Assembly (NCBI RefSeq): GCF_013184525.1
Contig: NZ_JAAOIZ010000005.1
Span: forward strand, 248,001-312,000
Source of the DNA: Chryseobacterium sp. LAM-KRS1
Lineage (GTDB): Bacteria > Bacteroidota > Bacteroidia > Flavobacteriales > Weeksellaceae
Length of the DNA: 64,000 bases
Reading direction: 5' to 3'
Shown: positions 33,466 to 41,561 of the stretch, in pieces
Layout of the letters: the number at the start of each line of letters is the position of its first letter
Position numbering within the stretch: the first letter of the stretch is position 1
Notes under the pieces: generated by a model
Database searches by the model: none
What the model was told of the DNA's origin: nothing
Seen by the model: the letters and a program-made list of their open reading frames with translations, nothing else
Position numbers and translations under genes: made by a program

Positions 33466-34062
33466 TTAATACAAAATTTTTCTGTTTTCAATCTGTACGG
33501 TGCTTTCTTTTTCCATTTTTTTAAAAGATCGTATCACTGTTTCCACGCACAATCCTGTAAGATTGGCCATTTGTTGTCGGGTTAAAGGAATAGAAAATGA
33601 ATAAGGGCTCTTGTCATTATGAAAGCTCTTCAGGTAATCCATCAAACCTTTTAGGCGTGTAATGGGATTAAGTGAAGATATATTCTGCATCATTACATAT
33701 TTGTAATAAAGTCGTTGAGATAAAAAACTGCTGATTTCCAGATACAATTCCGGAGATTCCTCCAGCAATTGAAAAAAAAGATTTTTAGAAAGTCTCAGGA
33801 TATTACATTCCGTCAATGCCTCGGCATTCATAGGATAAGGTTTATCTATGAAGAGAATAGACTCGCCACAGCATTGTCCTTCTGATAAGATGTTCTGGAT
33901 AAATTCCTTACCATCTTCATTATAATTATTCAATTTTACTTCACCCTCTACAATCTGATAATAATAGTGTGCAAAATCTCCTTCACTAAAAATAAAATCC
34001 GAAGGACTATATTGTTTTGTCTCAGCTCCCATAGAATATAAGACGTTTTCGTTGATTACCAT
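33466..34062 (-). CDS. Crp/Fnr family transcriptional regulator
   Basis: A 198-residue regulator, same subfamily as the genes at 1 and 32810: SDFIFSEGDFAHYYYQIVEG, LNNYNEDGKEFIQNIL, FIDKPYPMNAEAL, and helix-turn-helix LTRQQMANLTGLCVETVIR. Cys replaces Arg in the recognition helix (LCVETV versus LRVETV), so DNA specificity may differ from its paralogs. Two palindromes lie upstream (34148 and 34261). Confidence 0.92.
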   Translation of the reverse strand: MVINENVLYSMGAETKQYSPSDFIFSEGDFAHYYYQIVEGEVKLNNYNEDGKEFIQNILSEGQCCGESILFIDKPYPMNAEALTECNILRLSKNLFFQLLEESPELYLEISSFLSQRLYYKYVMMQNISSLNPITRLKGLMDYLKSFHNDKSPYSFSIPLTRQQMANLTGLCVETVIRSFKKMEKESTVQIENRKILY

Positions 34063-34147
34063 AATATTTAGTTTTTGGTATTATTATATAAACAAAGTTC
34101 ACAAAAACACCCTAGTAAAATATTTTAATGGACCAATGCTTTTACAA

Positions 34148-34162
34148 GTGCAATAATTGCAC
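34148..34162. promoter_or_regulatory. 15-bp perfect inverted repeat upstream of the Crp/Fnr gene
   Basis: GTGCAAT-A-ATTGCAC, 86-100 bp upstream of the Crp/Fnr start at 34062. A probable operator, possibly for autoregulation; the binding protein is unknown. Confidence 0.4.
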
Positions 34163-34260
34163 CTATTGATTATTTTTTATGTTAATTATAATTTAATTAA
34201 CTGATTGAAATACAAATTATTATATGAAAATATTTTACATAAATCTATCAACAAAAGGCA

Positions 34261-34278
34261 TTCGTGAGATATCACGAA
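34261..34278. promoter_or_regulatory. Inverted repeat TTCGTGA-N4-TCACGAA
   Basis: Seven-base arms around GATA; the GTGA...TCAC core is of Crp/Fnr type but with a 4-bp gap. It lies about 200 bp upstream of the Crp/Fnr start at 34062 and 41 bp beyond the end of the lipoprotein gene. Confidence 0.4.
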
Positions 34279-34318
34279 CACCCATTTACTTGAAAGAATT
34301 TTTACGTTAATTGAAGAA

Positions 34319-34558
34319 TTATCTCTTTTTATTTGTGGTAGAATCCTGTGCAGGCATAGTGGTTGTGCCGGATTGGGCAGTACTGTCTCTGGAAGGAAAT
34401 GATGTAGTCATCGTGTCAGAGGCTGGAGGAACAGCTCCCATCATATCCCCCGGAACTGTAGTTACCGTGTCAACGCCGTTATTCATCTGATTTTCCTTTT
34501 CTTTTTTGCAACTCAGGATAAGTAAACCCATGATGCTTAATGATAAGATCAATTTCAT
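34319..34558 (-). CDS. Small lipoprotein, Thr/Ser-rich
   Basis: The ATG at 34558 gives a 79-residue protein with lipobox LSIMGLLILSC (Cys lipidated), then KKEKE and a tail rich in Thr, Ser, Asp and Pro with repeated DTVTT / DTMTT / DSTAQ / DSTTN blocks, likely disordered. A longer frame starting at 34618 only adds a non-signal leader. No domain; related to short stress-associated lipoproteins of Chryseobacterium by look only. Confidence 0.6.
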   Translation of the reverse strand: MKLILSLSIMGLLILSCKKEKENQMNNGVDTVTTVPGDMMGAVPPASDTMTTSFPSRDSTAQSGTTTMPAQDSTTNKKR

Positions 34559-34681
34559 ACTATTTTTATTTTGTGGTGTGTGGTGTATATAATATAATTT
34601 TAAATAAAAATCAATCATATTTATATATGAACGATTATTTAATAATTATATTTCAAATCTACAGATAAAACATTCATAAAT

Positions 34682-34699
34682 TTATGACTTCAATCATAA
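34682..34699. promoter_or_regulatory. Candidate Crp/Fnr-type site (TTATGA-N6-TCATAA)
   Basis: TTATGACTTCAATCATAA is a perfect 6-base inverted repeat with 6-bp gap, 124 bp upstream of the lipoprotein start. It shares nearly all bases with the site at 32790, implying one regulator for both flanks of the Crp/Fnr pair. Confidence 0.45.
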
Positions 34700-34815
34700 G
34701 GTTTTTTGTGTGAAAGTTTAATTTATAATACCATAAAGCGTTACAGAGTGATTTATATACAACAAAAAAGACTGCCTTACAGCAATCTTTTCTTGTTATA
34801 ATATTTTTAAACCTT

Positions 34816-35700
34816 TTATTTTGCAAATTTTTTGGTCCCGGCAACACATAAAATCACACCAATTGTCACTCCCAGCATTCCTATACTTACAGGTTCATGA
34901 AGCAGATAGGCGGCCAATGCAAGTCCAAAAAATGGTTGTAAAAGCTGTAATTGCCCTACACTCGAAATTCCTCCCTGCGCAAGTCCTTTATACCAAAAAA
35001 TAAACCCGATAAACATACTGAATAATGAAATATAAGCTAGGCCAAACCATCCCTGTCCGCTCACGGTTTCAATATGGTTGGGAAAATAGATGAAAAATAA
35101 AGGGATCATAAGGGGTAAGGCCAGTATCAGCGCCCAGGATATCACCTGCCACCCTCCCAGTGTTTTTGACAACTTAGCACCTTCCGCATAACCAAGCCCA
35201 CATAAAACAACAGCGGCAAGCATCAGAATATCGCCAACAGGAGAAGCCGATATCCCTTGCGAAACAGCATATCCTATAACCAAAAGGCTGCCGGCAATAG
35301 AAAAAAACCAAAATACAGGATGCGGTCGCTCACCACCTCTCAGTACCCCGAATATAGCTGTTGCAAGAGGAAGCATTCCTAAAAACACGATAGAATGTGC
35401 AGATGTAATATATTGAAGGGCCAGAGAAGACAACAAAGGAAAACCAATAACACATCCCAATGAGACCAGAGCTAATGGGAATATCTGTTCCTTTACCGGA
35501 CGTTTTTCTTTATATATCAGAATGACAGATAAAGCCAATACACCGGCAATGGTTGCCCGCGCGATCGTTACGAAAATTGGGTTCATATCCATTACGGCTA
35601 ATTTTGTGGCCGGCAGCGAACCACTGAATAGCAATACTCCGATAAATCCGTTGATCCATCCGCTAAGAGCCTGATCTTTTGAAATTTTATTCGTTATCAT
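34816..35700 (-). CDS. EamA/DMT family transporter
   Basis: A 294-residue, ten-helix inner-membrane protein made of two EamA units: GWINGFIGVLLFSGSLPATKLAV near the N terminus, and the second half closing with QPFFGLALAAYLLHEPVS. The family exports amino acids, metabolites or drugs. It is divergent from a MocR regulator (89 bp), the usual setup for a transporter controlled by a PLP-sensing regulator, so an amino-acid-like substrate is likely. A weak bulged hairpin at about 34764-34790 may terminate it. Confidence 0.9.
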   Translation of the reverse strand: MITNKISKDQALSGWINGFIGVLLFSGSLPATKLAVMDMNPIFVTIARATIAGVLALSVILIYKEKRPVKEQIFPLALVSLGCVIGFPLLSSLALQYITSAHSIVFLGMLPLATAIFGVLRGGERPHPVFWFFSIAGSLLVIGYAVSQGISASPVGDILMLAAVVLCGLGYAEGAKLSKTLGGWQVISWALILALPLMIPLFFIYFPNHIETVSGQGWFGLAYISLFSMFIGFIFWYKGLAQGGISSVGQLQLLQPFFGLALAAYLLHEPVSIGMLGVTIGVILCVAGTKKFAK

Positions 35701-35746
35701 TTTATATTTTTTTATAAATCAAAATTAGAGAGGAAAAATAAATAAA

Positions 35747-35782
35747 CACAGTCTCAGTTTTGTATATTTGCATGAGCACAGT
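35747..35782 (+). promoter_or_regulatory. mocR promoter with CACAGT direct repeats
   Basis: TATATTTG at 35763-35770 is a consensus minus-7 box, 20 bp before the mocR start. CACAGT occurs at 35747 and 35777, exactly 30 bp apart on either side of the box, with a CAGTTTT at 35755. Such repeats are candidate MocR sites. Confidence 0.45.
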
Positions 35783-35789
35783 TTAAGAT

Positions 35790-37214
35790 ATGAGTAAAAA
35801 TTTTTTGTACACAGAGATCACCAATGGTTTTGTTTCACAGATTACAAGCGGGGTTTTGAAGCCTGGCGATAAACTTCCGTCGGTAAGAAAATTATGCCTT
35901 GAGCATCAGATTAGTATGAACACGGCAAAGCGTGTATTCCTGGAACTGGAATCCATGTCACTCATTGAACCCAAACCACAGTCCGGATATTTTGTAAGTC
36001 AGTTACTTTCGGTAAAGCTTCCACTTCCTGAAGTCAGCAGGCCATCACTGATTGCCAATAATAACGAACCCGATGAACTCATCAGTAAAGTGTATGAAAA
36101 TATGGGAAAGAAAAATCTTACCCTTTTTTCCATAGCAATTCCATCCGGAGAATTATTACCGCATGCAAAACTTAAAAAGGAAATCATCCATGCCACACGG
36201 GAGCTTGAATATGGAGGCGCAGAGTATGAAGAACTCCAAGGGAATTTAAAATTAAGAAGAATGATCGCCCAAAGATCTTTATCCTGGGGCGGAAACTTTA
36301 GCGAAAATGACCTTGTGACGACCAACGGTGGAATGAATGCTTTGTCATTTTGTCTGATGGCTTTAGGAAAACCGGGAGATACTATAGCTATAGAAAGCCC
36401 GTGTTATCCGGGCATCTTACAACTGGCTACCGGCTTTGGACTTAAAGTATTGGAATTGCCTACCCATCCTGCCCATGGAATTGAAATCGAATCCCTGAAA
36501 AAAGCTATTCCCAAAATCGACATCTGCTTATTGATCCCTAATTTCAATACTCCTTTAGGAAGCTGTATGTCTGATGAAAATAAAAAAGAAGTCGTAAAAC
36601 TTCTTGCCGAAAATAACATTCCGCTTATTGAAGATGATGTGTATGGGGATATTTATTTCGGAACACACCGCCCGAAATGCTGTAAATCCTTTGATACAGA
36701 AGGAAATGTTTTATATTGCAGCTCTATCTCAAAAACGCTTGCCCCGGGTTACCGTGTAGGATGGATTGCTCCCGGAAAGTACAAAGACAAAATCCTCAAA
36801 CTCAAACTTCTTCATTCCACCTCTTCTATTTCTATTGTAAATGAAGCCGTTGCTAATTTCTTAAAAACCGGGAAATACGAAAAACACCTTCAGGAACTAC
36901 GGAAAACCCTGCAGGCTAATTATCAGAATTATGTCCAGACCATTGCGCAGCATTTTCCGGAAGGAACCAAAACAAGCAGGCCACAGGGAGGGCTTTCCCT
37001 CTGGGTGGAATTCGATAAAAAAATACAGACCCGGAAATTATACGACCTTGCCATTAAGCAAAGTATAAGCATTGCACCGGGAAGAATGTTCAGTCTCCAG
37101 GATCAGTTTGAAAATTGTATGAGAATGTGTATCGGGCTTCCCTGGTCAGAAGAAACCCAACAAAAGCTAATAGAGGTAGGAAAAATGGCTAAAATGATTG
37201 AGAGGGAATCTTAA
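35790..37214 (+). CDS. MocR-type (GntR/aminotransferase) regulator
   Basis: A 474-residue fusion of a GntR winged helix (KLPSVRKLCLEHQISMNTAKR, residues about 29-49) with a fold-type I aminotransferase domain: PLIEDDVYGDIYF and PLP lysine in SSISKTLAPGYRVGW. It probably senses an amino compound and controls the divergent EamA exporter. Its last 4 bp overlap the convergent Crp/Fnr gene end. Confidence 0.92.
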   Translation: MSKNFLYTEITNGFVSQITSGVLKPGDKLPSVRKLCLEHQISMNTAKRVFLELESMSLIEPKPQSGYFVSQLLSVKLPLPEVSRPSLIANNNEPDELISKVYENMGKKNLTLFSIAIPSGELLPHAKLKKEIIHATRELEYGGAEYEELQGNLKLRRMIAQRSLSWGGNFSENDLVTTNGGMNALSFCLMALGKPGDTIAIESPCYPGILQLATGFGLKVLELPTHPAHGIEIESLKKAIPKIDICLLIPNFNTPLGSCMSDENKKEVVKLLAENNIPLIEDDVYGDIYFGTHRPKCCKSFDTEGNVLYCSSISKTLAPGYRVGWIAPGKYKDKILKLKLLHSTSSISIVNEAVANFLKTGKYEKHLQELRKTLQANYQNYVQTIAQHFPEGTKTSRPQGGLSLWVEFDKKIQTRKLYDLAIKQSISIAPGRMFSLQDQFENCMRMCIGLPWSEETQQKLIEVGKMAKMIERES

Positions 37215-37801
37215 TCAACAACAAAGTTTTTCCTTGCTAATTCCTTTCTTACACGGCTAAGGCTTTCTGGGGTAATTCCTAGATAAGATGCGATCATCCA
37301 TTGCGGTACCCGTAATAATAAATCCGGGTACATTTTAATGAATTTAAGGTATCTTTCTTCTGCAGTCTCACCTAATAATGAGCTGATCCTGTCCTGAAGA
37401 CTTCTGACGTGCTTTTGTAAAAGAATATCCCGTCTTTCTGCACTGTCCGGAAACTGGGAGACCAGTTTGTTAAAAAAGTCCGGATGAAGAAATAAAACTT
37501 CGGAATCCTCCACAGCCTCTATATAATACACCGATTGTTCGTTAAAGTAAATACTGGTGCGGTCAGAAATCAGCCAGCTTTCAGGGGCAAATTGTATGAT
37601 GTGTTCTTTTCCGTTCTTATCGATCGAATACATCTTTAAAAGCCCTTTTTCTACAAAAAACACATAGCGGCAAATTTCGCCGTATTGCAGAAGGAACTGG
37701 TTCTTTTGAACTTTTTTTACTTCATAGTGCAAGCTACAGCCATTAACCTGTTCTGTGGGAACATTTAAAACCTGAGCTAGGTAGTTATTAATATTCTTCA
37801 T
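37211..37801 (-). CDS. Crp/Fnr family transcriptional regulator
   Basis: A 196-residue protein with effector beta roll (FLLQYGEICRYVFFVEKGLLKMYSIDKNGK) and helix-turn-helix WMIASYLGITPESLSRVRK, the ITPESLSR subfamily like the regulator at 6813. Its start overlaps the end of ytxJ-like by 4 bp, so it belongs to the bacillithiol-type operon. A redox-linked role is inferred only from context. Confidence 0.9.
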   Translation of the reverse strand: MKNINNYLAQVLNVPTEQVNGCSLHYEVKKVQKNQFLLQYGEICRYVFFVEKGLLKMYSIDKNGKEHIIQFAPESWLISDRTSIYFNEQSVYYIEAVEDSEVLFLHPDFFNKLVSQFPDSAERRDILLQKHVRSLQDRISSLLGETAEERYLKFIKMYPDLLLRVPQWMIASYLGITPESLSRVRKELARKNFVVD

Positions 37802-38178
37802 TGTGCGATTTGGGTTATTGATATATTCTGATGCGAAGCATTATTTACGGCTTTTCCGTTTTCTACTACAATCAGTTGAGGACTTTGATGGGTTACATCA
37901 AGATCTTCTGCAATCTTATTGGAAATAGGTCTGTATGCCAGCAAATCAAGAAAATATAAATCTGCATTGGTACCGGCATCCTTAATTTCCGATTCAAAAT
38001 TCCTGAGCACCGTCTTACTGATAAAACAACTGGTAGAATGTTTGAATATGGCAACCTTGTTATGGTATGATCTTTCTATAGCTTCTGCGAGATCTTCCTC
38101 GGATTCTATTTTTTTCCAGAAAGATTTCTGTTCCGGTTTCTCTTCTTTCCCGCCAAATATTTTATCAAAAAAACTCAT
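37798..38178 (-). CDS. ytxJ: YtxJ-type monothiol bacilliredoxin
   Basis: A 126-residue thioredoxin-fold protein of the YtxJ/DUF2847 family. The active site is FKHSTSCFISKTV with a single Cys51; ADLYFLDLLAYRPIS and THQSPQLIVVENG (cis-Pro) follow the family pattern. The family is associated with bacillithiol and is proposed to reverse protein S-bacillithiolation. It overlaps DUF1569 and Crp/Fnr genes by 4 bp on each side. Confidence 0.88.
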   Translation of the reverse strand: MSFFDKIFGGKEEKPEQKSFWKKIESEEDLAEAIERSYHNKVAIFKHSTSCFISKTVLRNFESEIKDAGTNADLYFLDLLAYRPISNKIAEDLDVTHQSPQLIVVENGKAVNNASHQNISITQIAQ

Positions 38179-38636
38179 ACATTAAATTGTTTTAGGTGAT
38201 GATCGAGATGTTTATACTCCAGAAAACCCCAGTCTTTCTCTCCCATTTTTCCAAATAGAACATGCTTTTCAGGCAGGTTATCTTGGGTATAACATTCCCA
38301 GTATTCATTCATTGTTTCTAAGAGTCCTTTTCTGGCCTCAGTAAAATCACATTCAAAATTAACGATAAGTTTTCGAAAAGTAGGCATATTTCGGGGAATT
38401 CCGTTATTAAAGACCTGCATTTCTATTTTAGTGAGCACTCCTATTGTCTCAAAAAGGGGATTGATAGTTGAAAGCCAGGTTTTTCCCAATGCAATGCCAA
38501 GAATAAGGTCACAATGTTTTAACATTTGAGCAACATTCATCTTACCCCATTTTCCTGGAGAATTTTCAGTAAGCATAGAAACCCTGTTGAGGATCTCATC
38601 AAAATAGATTCGGTTATGCAGACTCTTTTTTACCAA
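38175..38636 (-). CDS. DUF1569 (DinB-like) protein
   Basis: A 153-residue helical-bundle protein of the DUF1569 family: PGKWGKMNVAQMLKHCDLIL carries the first metal histidine, and HVLFGKMGEKDWGFLEYKHLDHHLKQF the last. DinB-fold proteins include thiol transferases with an H-H-H metal site. Overlaps on both sides (7 and 4 bp) tie it to the bacillithiol operon. Confidence 0.85.
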   Translation of the reverse strand: MVKKSLHNRIYFDEILNRVSMLTENSPGKWGKMNVAQMLKHCDLILGIALGKTWLSTINPLFETIGVLTKIEMQVFNNGIPRNMPTFRKLIVNFECDFTEARKGLLETMNEYWECYTQDNLPEKHVLFGKMGEKDWGFLEYKHLDHHLKQFNV

Positions 38637-39166
38637 CCTCTCTCCTTCTTCAGATTTTCAATATGAGTAAAATGATGATTGCAATGCCAGCTATAAAATG
38701 CCAGATAGCTTCTAAGGTCATAATCCTGATGGTTTTCAGGATGATGAAATGTTCTTTCGAATTGCTTATTCGTGAGTGTTTTAAGGAGGATATACCATCT
38801 TTCGTGAGTTCCTTTGATCATTCTCATTGCCGGTTTCACAGGAGAACTTCTGCTGTCCTGGAGTTCAGCCCATTTTGCCTCTTCATAAGGTTTGATGGTT
38901 GGATTATTTTCCGTTAAAGCCAATTTAAAACGAATGAAACTATTAATATGGCTGTCTGCAATATGATTGACAAGCTGTCTTACCGTCCATCCACCTTCCC
39001 GATATGGGGTATCCAATTGATCATCCGAAAAGTTTTCAATCAGATTTTTCAGTTTGGCAGGAAAGTGTTTGATCACTTTTATATATTCATCCAATTGGAT
39101 ATCATCGATGCTTTCCGGCTTTTCAAATGGTCCGATCGGATATTTTTTTAATTCTAAATTGCTCAT
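38630..39166 (-). CDS. YfiT-family bacillithiol transferase (DinB fold)
   Basis: A 178-residue DinB-superfamily enzyme. Metal ligands: His in QLVNHIADSHINS and the pair in YSWHCNHHFTHIENL; the N-terminal YPIGPFE motif is typical of YfiT/BstA proteins. These attach bacillithiol to electrophiles for detoxification. First gene of the YfiT-DUF1569-YtxJ-Crp operon. No bshA/B/C biosynthesis gene is in the window. Confidence 0.87.
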   Translation of the reverse strand: MSNLELKKYPIGPFEKPESIDDIQLDEYIKVIKHFPAKLKNLIENFSDDQLDTPYREGGWTVRQLVNHIADSHINSFIRFKLALTENNPTIKPYEEAKWAELQDSRSSPVKPAMRMIKGTHERWYILLKTLTNKQFERTFHHPENHQDYDLRSYLAFYSWHCNHHFTHIENLKKERGW

Positions 39167-39305
39167 TTTTAATTATCGTGGTTAATATGTTCTTCATCCT
39201 TTCAATAAATAACAGAAAGGTTTTTGCCCTTCCGGAATTTTTTCTAAAATTACTACAAGAAAAGCTATCAGCCAACAAAAAAATAGGGATTAACGGGATA
39301 AAATA

Positions 39306-39341
39306 AAACGCCTCAATTCTTAAAAAAAAATTGAAGCGTTT
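39306..39341 (-). terminator. Terminator of the DEAD-box helicase gene
   Basis: AAACGCCTCAATT pairs with AATTGAAGCGTTT (one G-U type mismatch) around a 10-base loop, with a T-rich minus-strand tail, 10 bp after the helicase stop. Confidence 0.75.
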
Positions 39342-39350
39342 TTATTGTTT

Positions 39351-40493
39351 CTAATAACCGTGAAGATCGATTCCTTCCGTCCTTTGCAATGTCACTTTTT
39401 TACCCATTTTCTTTTGAATAACCCTGAAATGTTGCAACTCATCATCCGTGAGGATTGAAATGGCGGTACCTTTTTCATTGGCTCGTCCCGTCCTTCCGAT
39501 ACGGTGAATATAATCCAAGGGTGAACGTGGTAGCTCATAATTGATCACACAAGGCAAAGACTCAATATGAATGCCTCGTCCCAGTAAGTCCGTAGCAACC
39601 AAAATCTGAGCACCGTTTACCTTGAACTCTTCCAGATTATTTCGTCGGGCACCCTGTGACTTCTGACTGTGAATGGCTACTGCCTTAATTTTATTCTTTT
39701 TAAGCTTTTCAACCAGTTTATCTGCTGACTTTGTTGAAGATACAAATACCAAAGCTTTTTCAACCTTTTTCTCTTTGATTAAATAACGCAGGAAAGGCCC
39801 TTTATGTTCAGGAGAAACATGATAAGCCAGCTGCTCGATATTATCAATTTCAACCGCTTCCTTTTTTATTTCAATAATAACGGGATTATGAGATAAACGT
39901 TCTTTTATTTCAGAAACTTTATCATCTACAGTTGCTGAAAACATAGTCGTTTGTTTCATCACCGGCATTAAAGCAAAAAGCTTATTCATTTCGTCACCAA
40001 ATCCAAGCTGGAACATTTTATCTGCCTCATCAATCACCAGGTGCTTTATTTCTGAAATGCTCAAAGCTTTATGTTCTATCAGGTCCAATAAACGTCCTGG
40101 GGTCGCAATAAGGACTTCTACTCCGAACATTCCTTTCATCTGAGGGTTGATAGAAACTCCACCATATACTGCCATCGTACGGATATCACGTTTCAGGTTT
40201 CCGGTAAAGGCTCTGAAAACTTCATCAATCTGGATTGCCAGCTCACGCGTAGGAACCAATATTAAGACCTGAATATTACGGTCTTTCTTAACTTCTGCAT
40301 TCTGTAATTTTTCTAAAATAGGCATCACAAAACAAGCCGTCTTTCCGGAGCCGGTTTGTGCAATTCCCATCAAATCCTTTCCCTGTAAAATAACAGGAAT
40401 AGCTTGCTCCTGAATTGGAAATGGCTTTAAATAGCCTAGCTTTTTGACAGATTGAATAATATTGTGCGATAATCCCAAAGACTCAAATGACAT
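39351..40493 (-). CDS. DEAD-box RNA helicase (RhlE-like)
   Basis: A 380-residue two-domain helicase without a long C-terminal tail. Motifs in order: Q motif PFPIQEQAIP, AQTGSGKT (I), PTRELA (Ia), TPGRLL (Ib), VIDEADKM (II), FSATV (III), VFVSST (IV), VATDLLGRGIH (V) and HRIGRTGRA (VI). It unwinds RNA duplexes in ribosome assembly or cold adaptation. Single gene with promoter and terminator. Confidence 0.93.
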   Translation of the reverse strand: MSFESLGLSHNIIQSVKKLGYLKPFPIQEQAIPVILQGKDLMGIAQTGSGKTACFVMPILEKLQNAEVKKDRNIQVLILVPTRELAIQIDEVFRAFTGNLKRDIRTMAVYGGVSINPQMKGMFGVEVLIATPGRLLDLIEHKALSISEIKHLVIDEADKMFQLGFGDEMNKLFALMPVMKQTTMFSATVDDKVSEIKERLSHNPVIIEIKKEAVEIDNIEQLAYHVSPEHKGPFLRYLIKEKKVEKALVFVSSTKSADKLVEKLKKNKIKAVAIHSQKSQGARRNNLEEFKVNGAQILVATDLLGRGIHIESLPCVINYELPRSPLDYIHRIGRTGRANEKGTAISILTDDELQHFRVIQKKMGKKVTLQRTEGIDLHGY

Positions 40494-40509
40494 AAATACA
40501 TATTTGCTG

Positions 40510-40517
40510 CAAAGATA
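40510..40517 (-). promoter_or_regulatory. Minus-7 box (TATCTTTG) of the helicase gene
   Basis: A full TAnnTTTG match on the minus strand, 17 bp before the helicase start at 40493. Confidence 0.6.
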
Positions 40518-40759
40518 AACTATTGATATTTGGTTTACACCCGAACCGGATTATTAATTTTACAGGTGAATGAGTCTGTTGGGATAGAAATTAATTATTT
40601 AAAAATTTAATCTATAATCAAGGACCATTTTCTGTGATGAACTCATCCATTGACAATGGTGAATTCTTTCATAAAGTGTCGTTTTGTCCGATAATTCGTG
40701 TTTGGACAATTTTTTGAGTATTAGTTTTTGTAAATTTATCAAAAATTCGAGATTTAAAT

Positions 40760-41365
40760 ATGAAAAAAGCACTAATAATAGTAGATGTTCAGAATGATTT
40801 TTGTGAAGGTGGAGCTTTAGCGGTTCCGGGAGCTAATGAAATTATTCCTTATATCAATCTTTTAATGGAGGAAAACGAATATGACCAGATTGTTTTAACC
40901 CAGGATTGGCATCCCGCAGACCATAAAAGTTTTGCCAGCAACAATGGAAAAAAAGTAGGAGAAAGTATTATTTTAGGTGGTGTTCCGCAATTTATGTGGC
41001 CGGATCATTGCATCCAGGGAACTTTCGGAGCAGATTTTCATAAAGATCTTAACAGGGATAAAGTAACCCATATTATTCAAAAAGGAAAGAATACCGAAAT
41101 TGATGCATATAGCGGTTTTCAGGACAATAATCACTTTATGAAGACCGGATTGGATGACTTCTTAAAATACCATGACATTCAGTTATTGGAAATCGTCGGT
41201 CTGGCAATGGATTATTGTGTAAAGTTCACCTGTACAGATGCTGTAGCAAACGGATATGTTACCTGCCTTCATTTTAACGGAACACGCGCGGTTAATGTAA
41301 AACCGGATAACGGTAGAGACGCCATTTACGAAATGATCCAGAAGGGAGTTACTGTTTTAGGATAG
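40760..41365 (+). CDS. pncA: Nicotinamidase
   Basis: A 201-residue isochorismatase-fold enzyme. Catalytic D9 in IVDVQNDF, the KGK lysine near 108-110 and C153 in MDYCVKFT form the triad; D49, H51 in QDWHPADHKS and H83 in WPDHCIQG are the metal ligands; DAYSGF is conserved. It hydrolyses nicotinamide to nicotinic acid in the NAD salvage pathway. Single gene ending at a strong terminator. Confidence 0.93.
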   Translation: MKKALIIVDVQNDFCEGGALAVPGANEIIPYINLLMEENEYDQIVLTQDWHPADHKSFASNNGKKVGESIILGGVPQFMWPDHCIQGTFGADFHKDLNRDKVTHIIQKGKNTEIDAYSGFQDNNHFMKTGLDDFLKYHDIQLLEIVGLAMDYCVKFTCTDAVANGYVTCLHFNGTRAVNVKPDNGRDAIYEMIQKGVTVLG

Positions 41366-41385
41366 TCTTTTATTATCATAAAAAT

Positions 41386-41415
41386 AAAAAAGCACAGTTA
41401 ATTACTGTGCTTTTT
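41386..41415 (+). terminator. Terminator of pncA
   Basis: AGCACAGT pairs with ACTGTGCT around a 5-base loop, with A5 before and T5 after. Confidence 0.85.
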
Positions 41416-41480
41416 GTGTATCGATTACACCGGAATGAAATCAGTATAAATGACACAAATAGTTTTTACTGAATGGTATT

Positions 41481-41513
41481 AAATAAAAAAGCGTGGTTAT
41501 TCTTTTACCACGC
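41481..41513 (-). terminator. Terminator of the pseudouridine synthase gene
   Basis: GCGTGGT pairs with ACCACGC around a 9-base loop; on the minus strand a T6 tract follows. Confidence 0.8.
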
Positions 41514-41561
41514 CTATATTTTTCAGTTTAAAAACCTTTTTGATCAATTAAAAATTAATCT

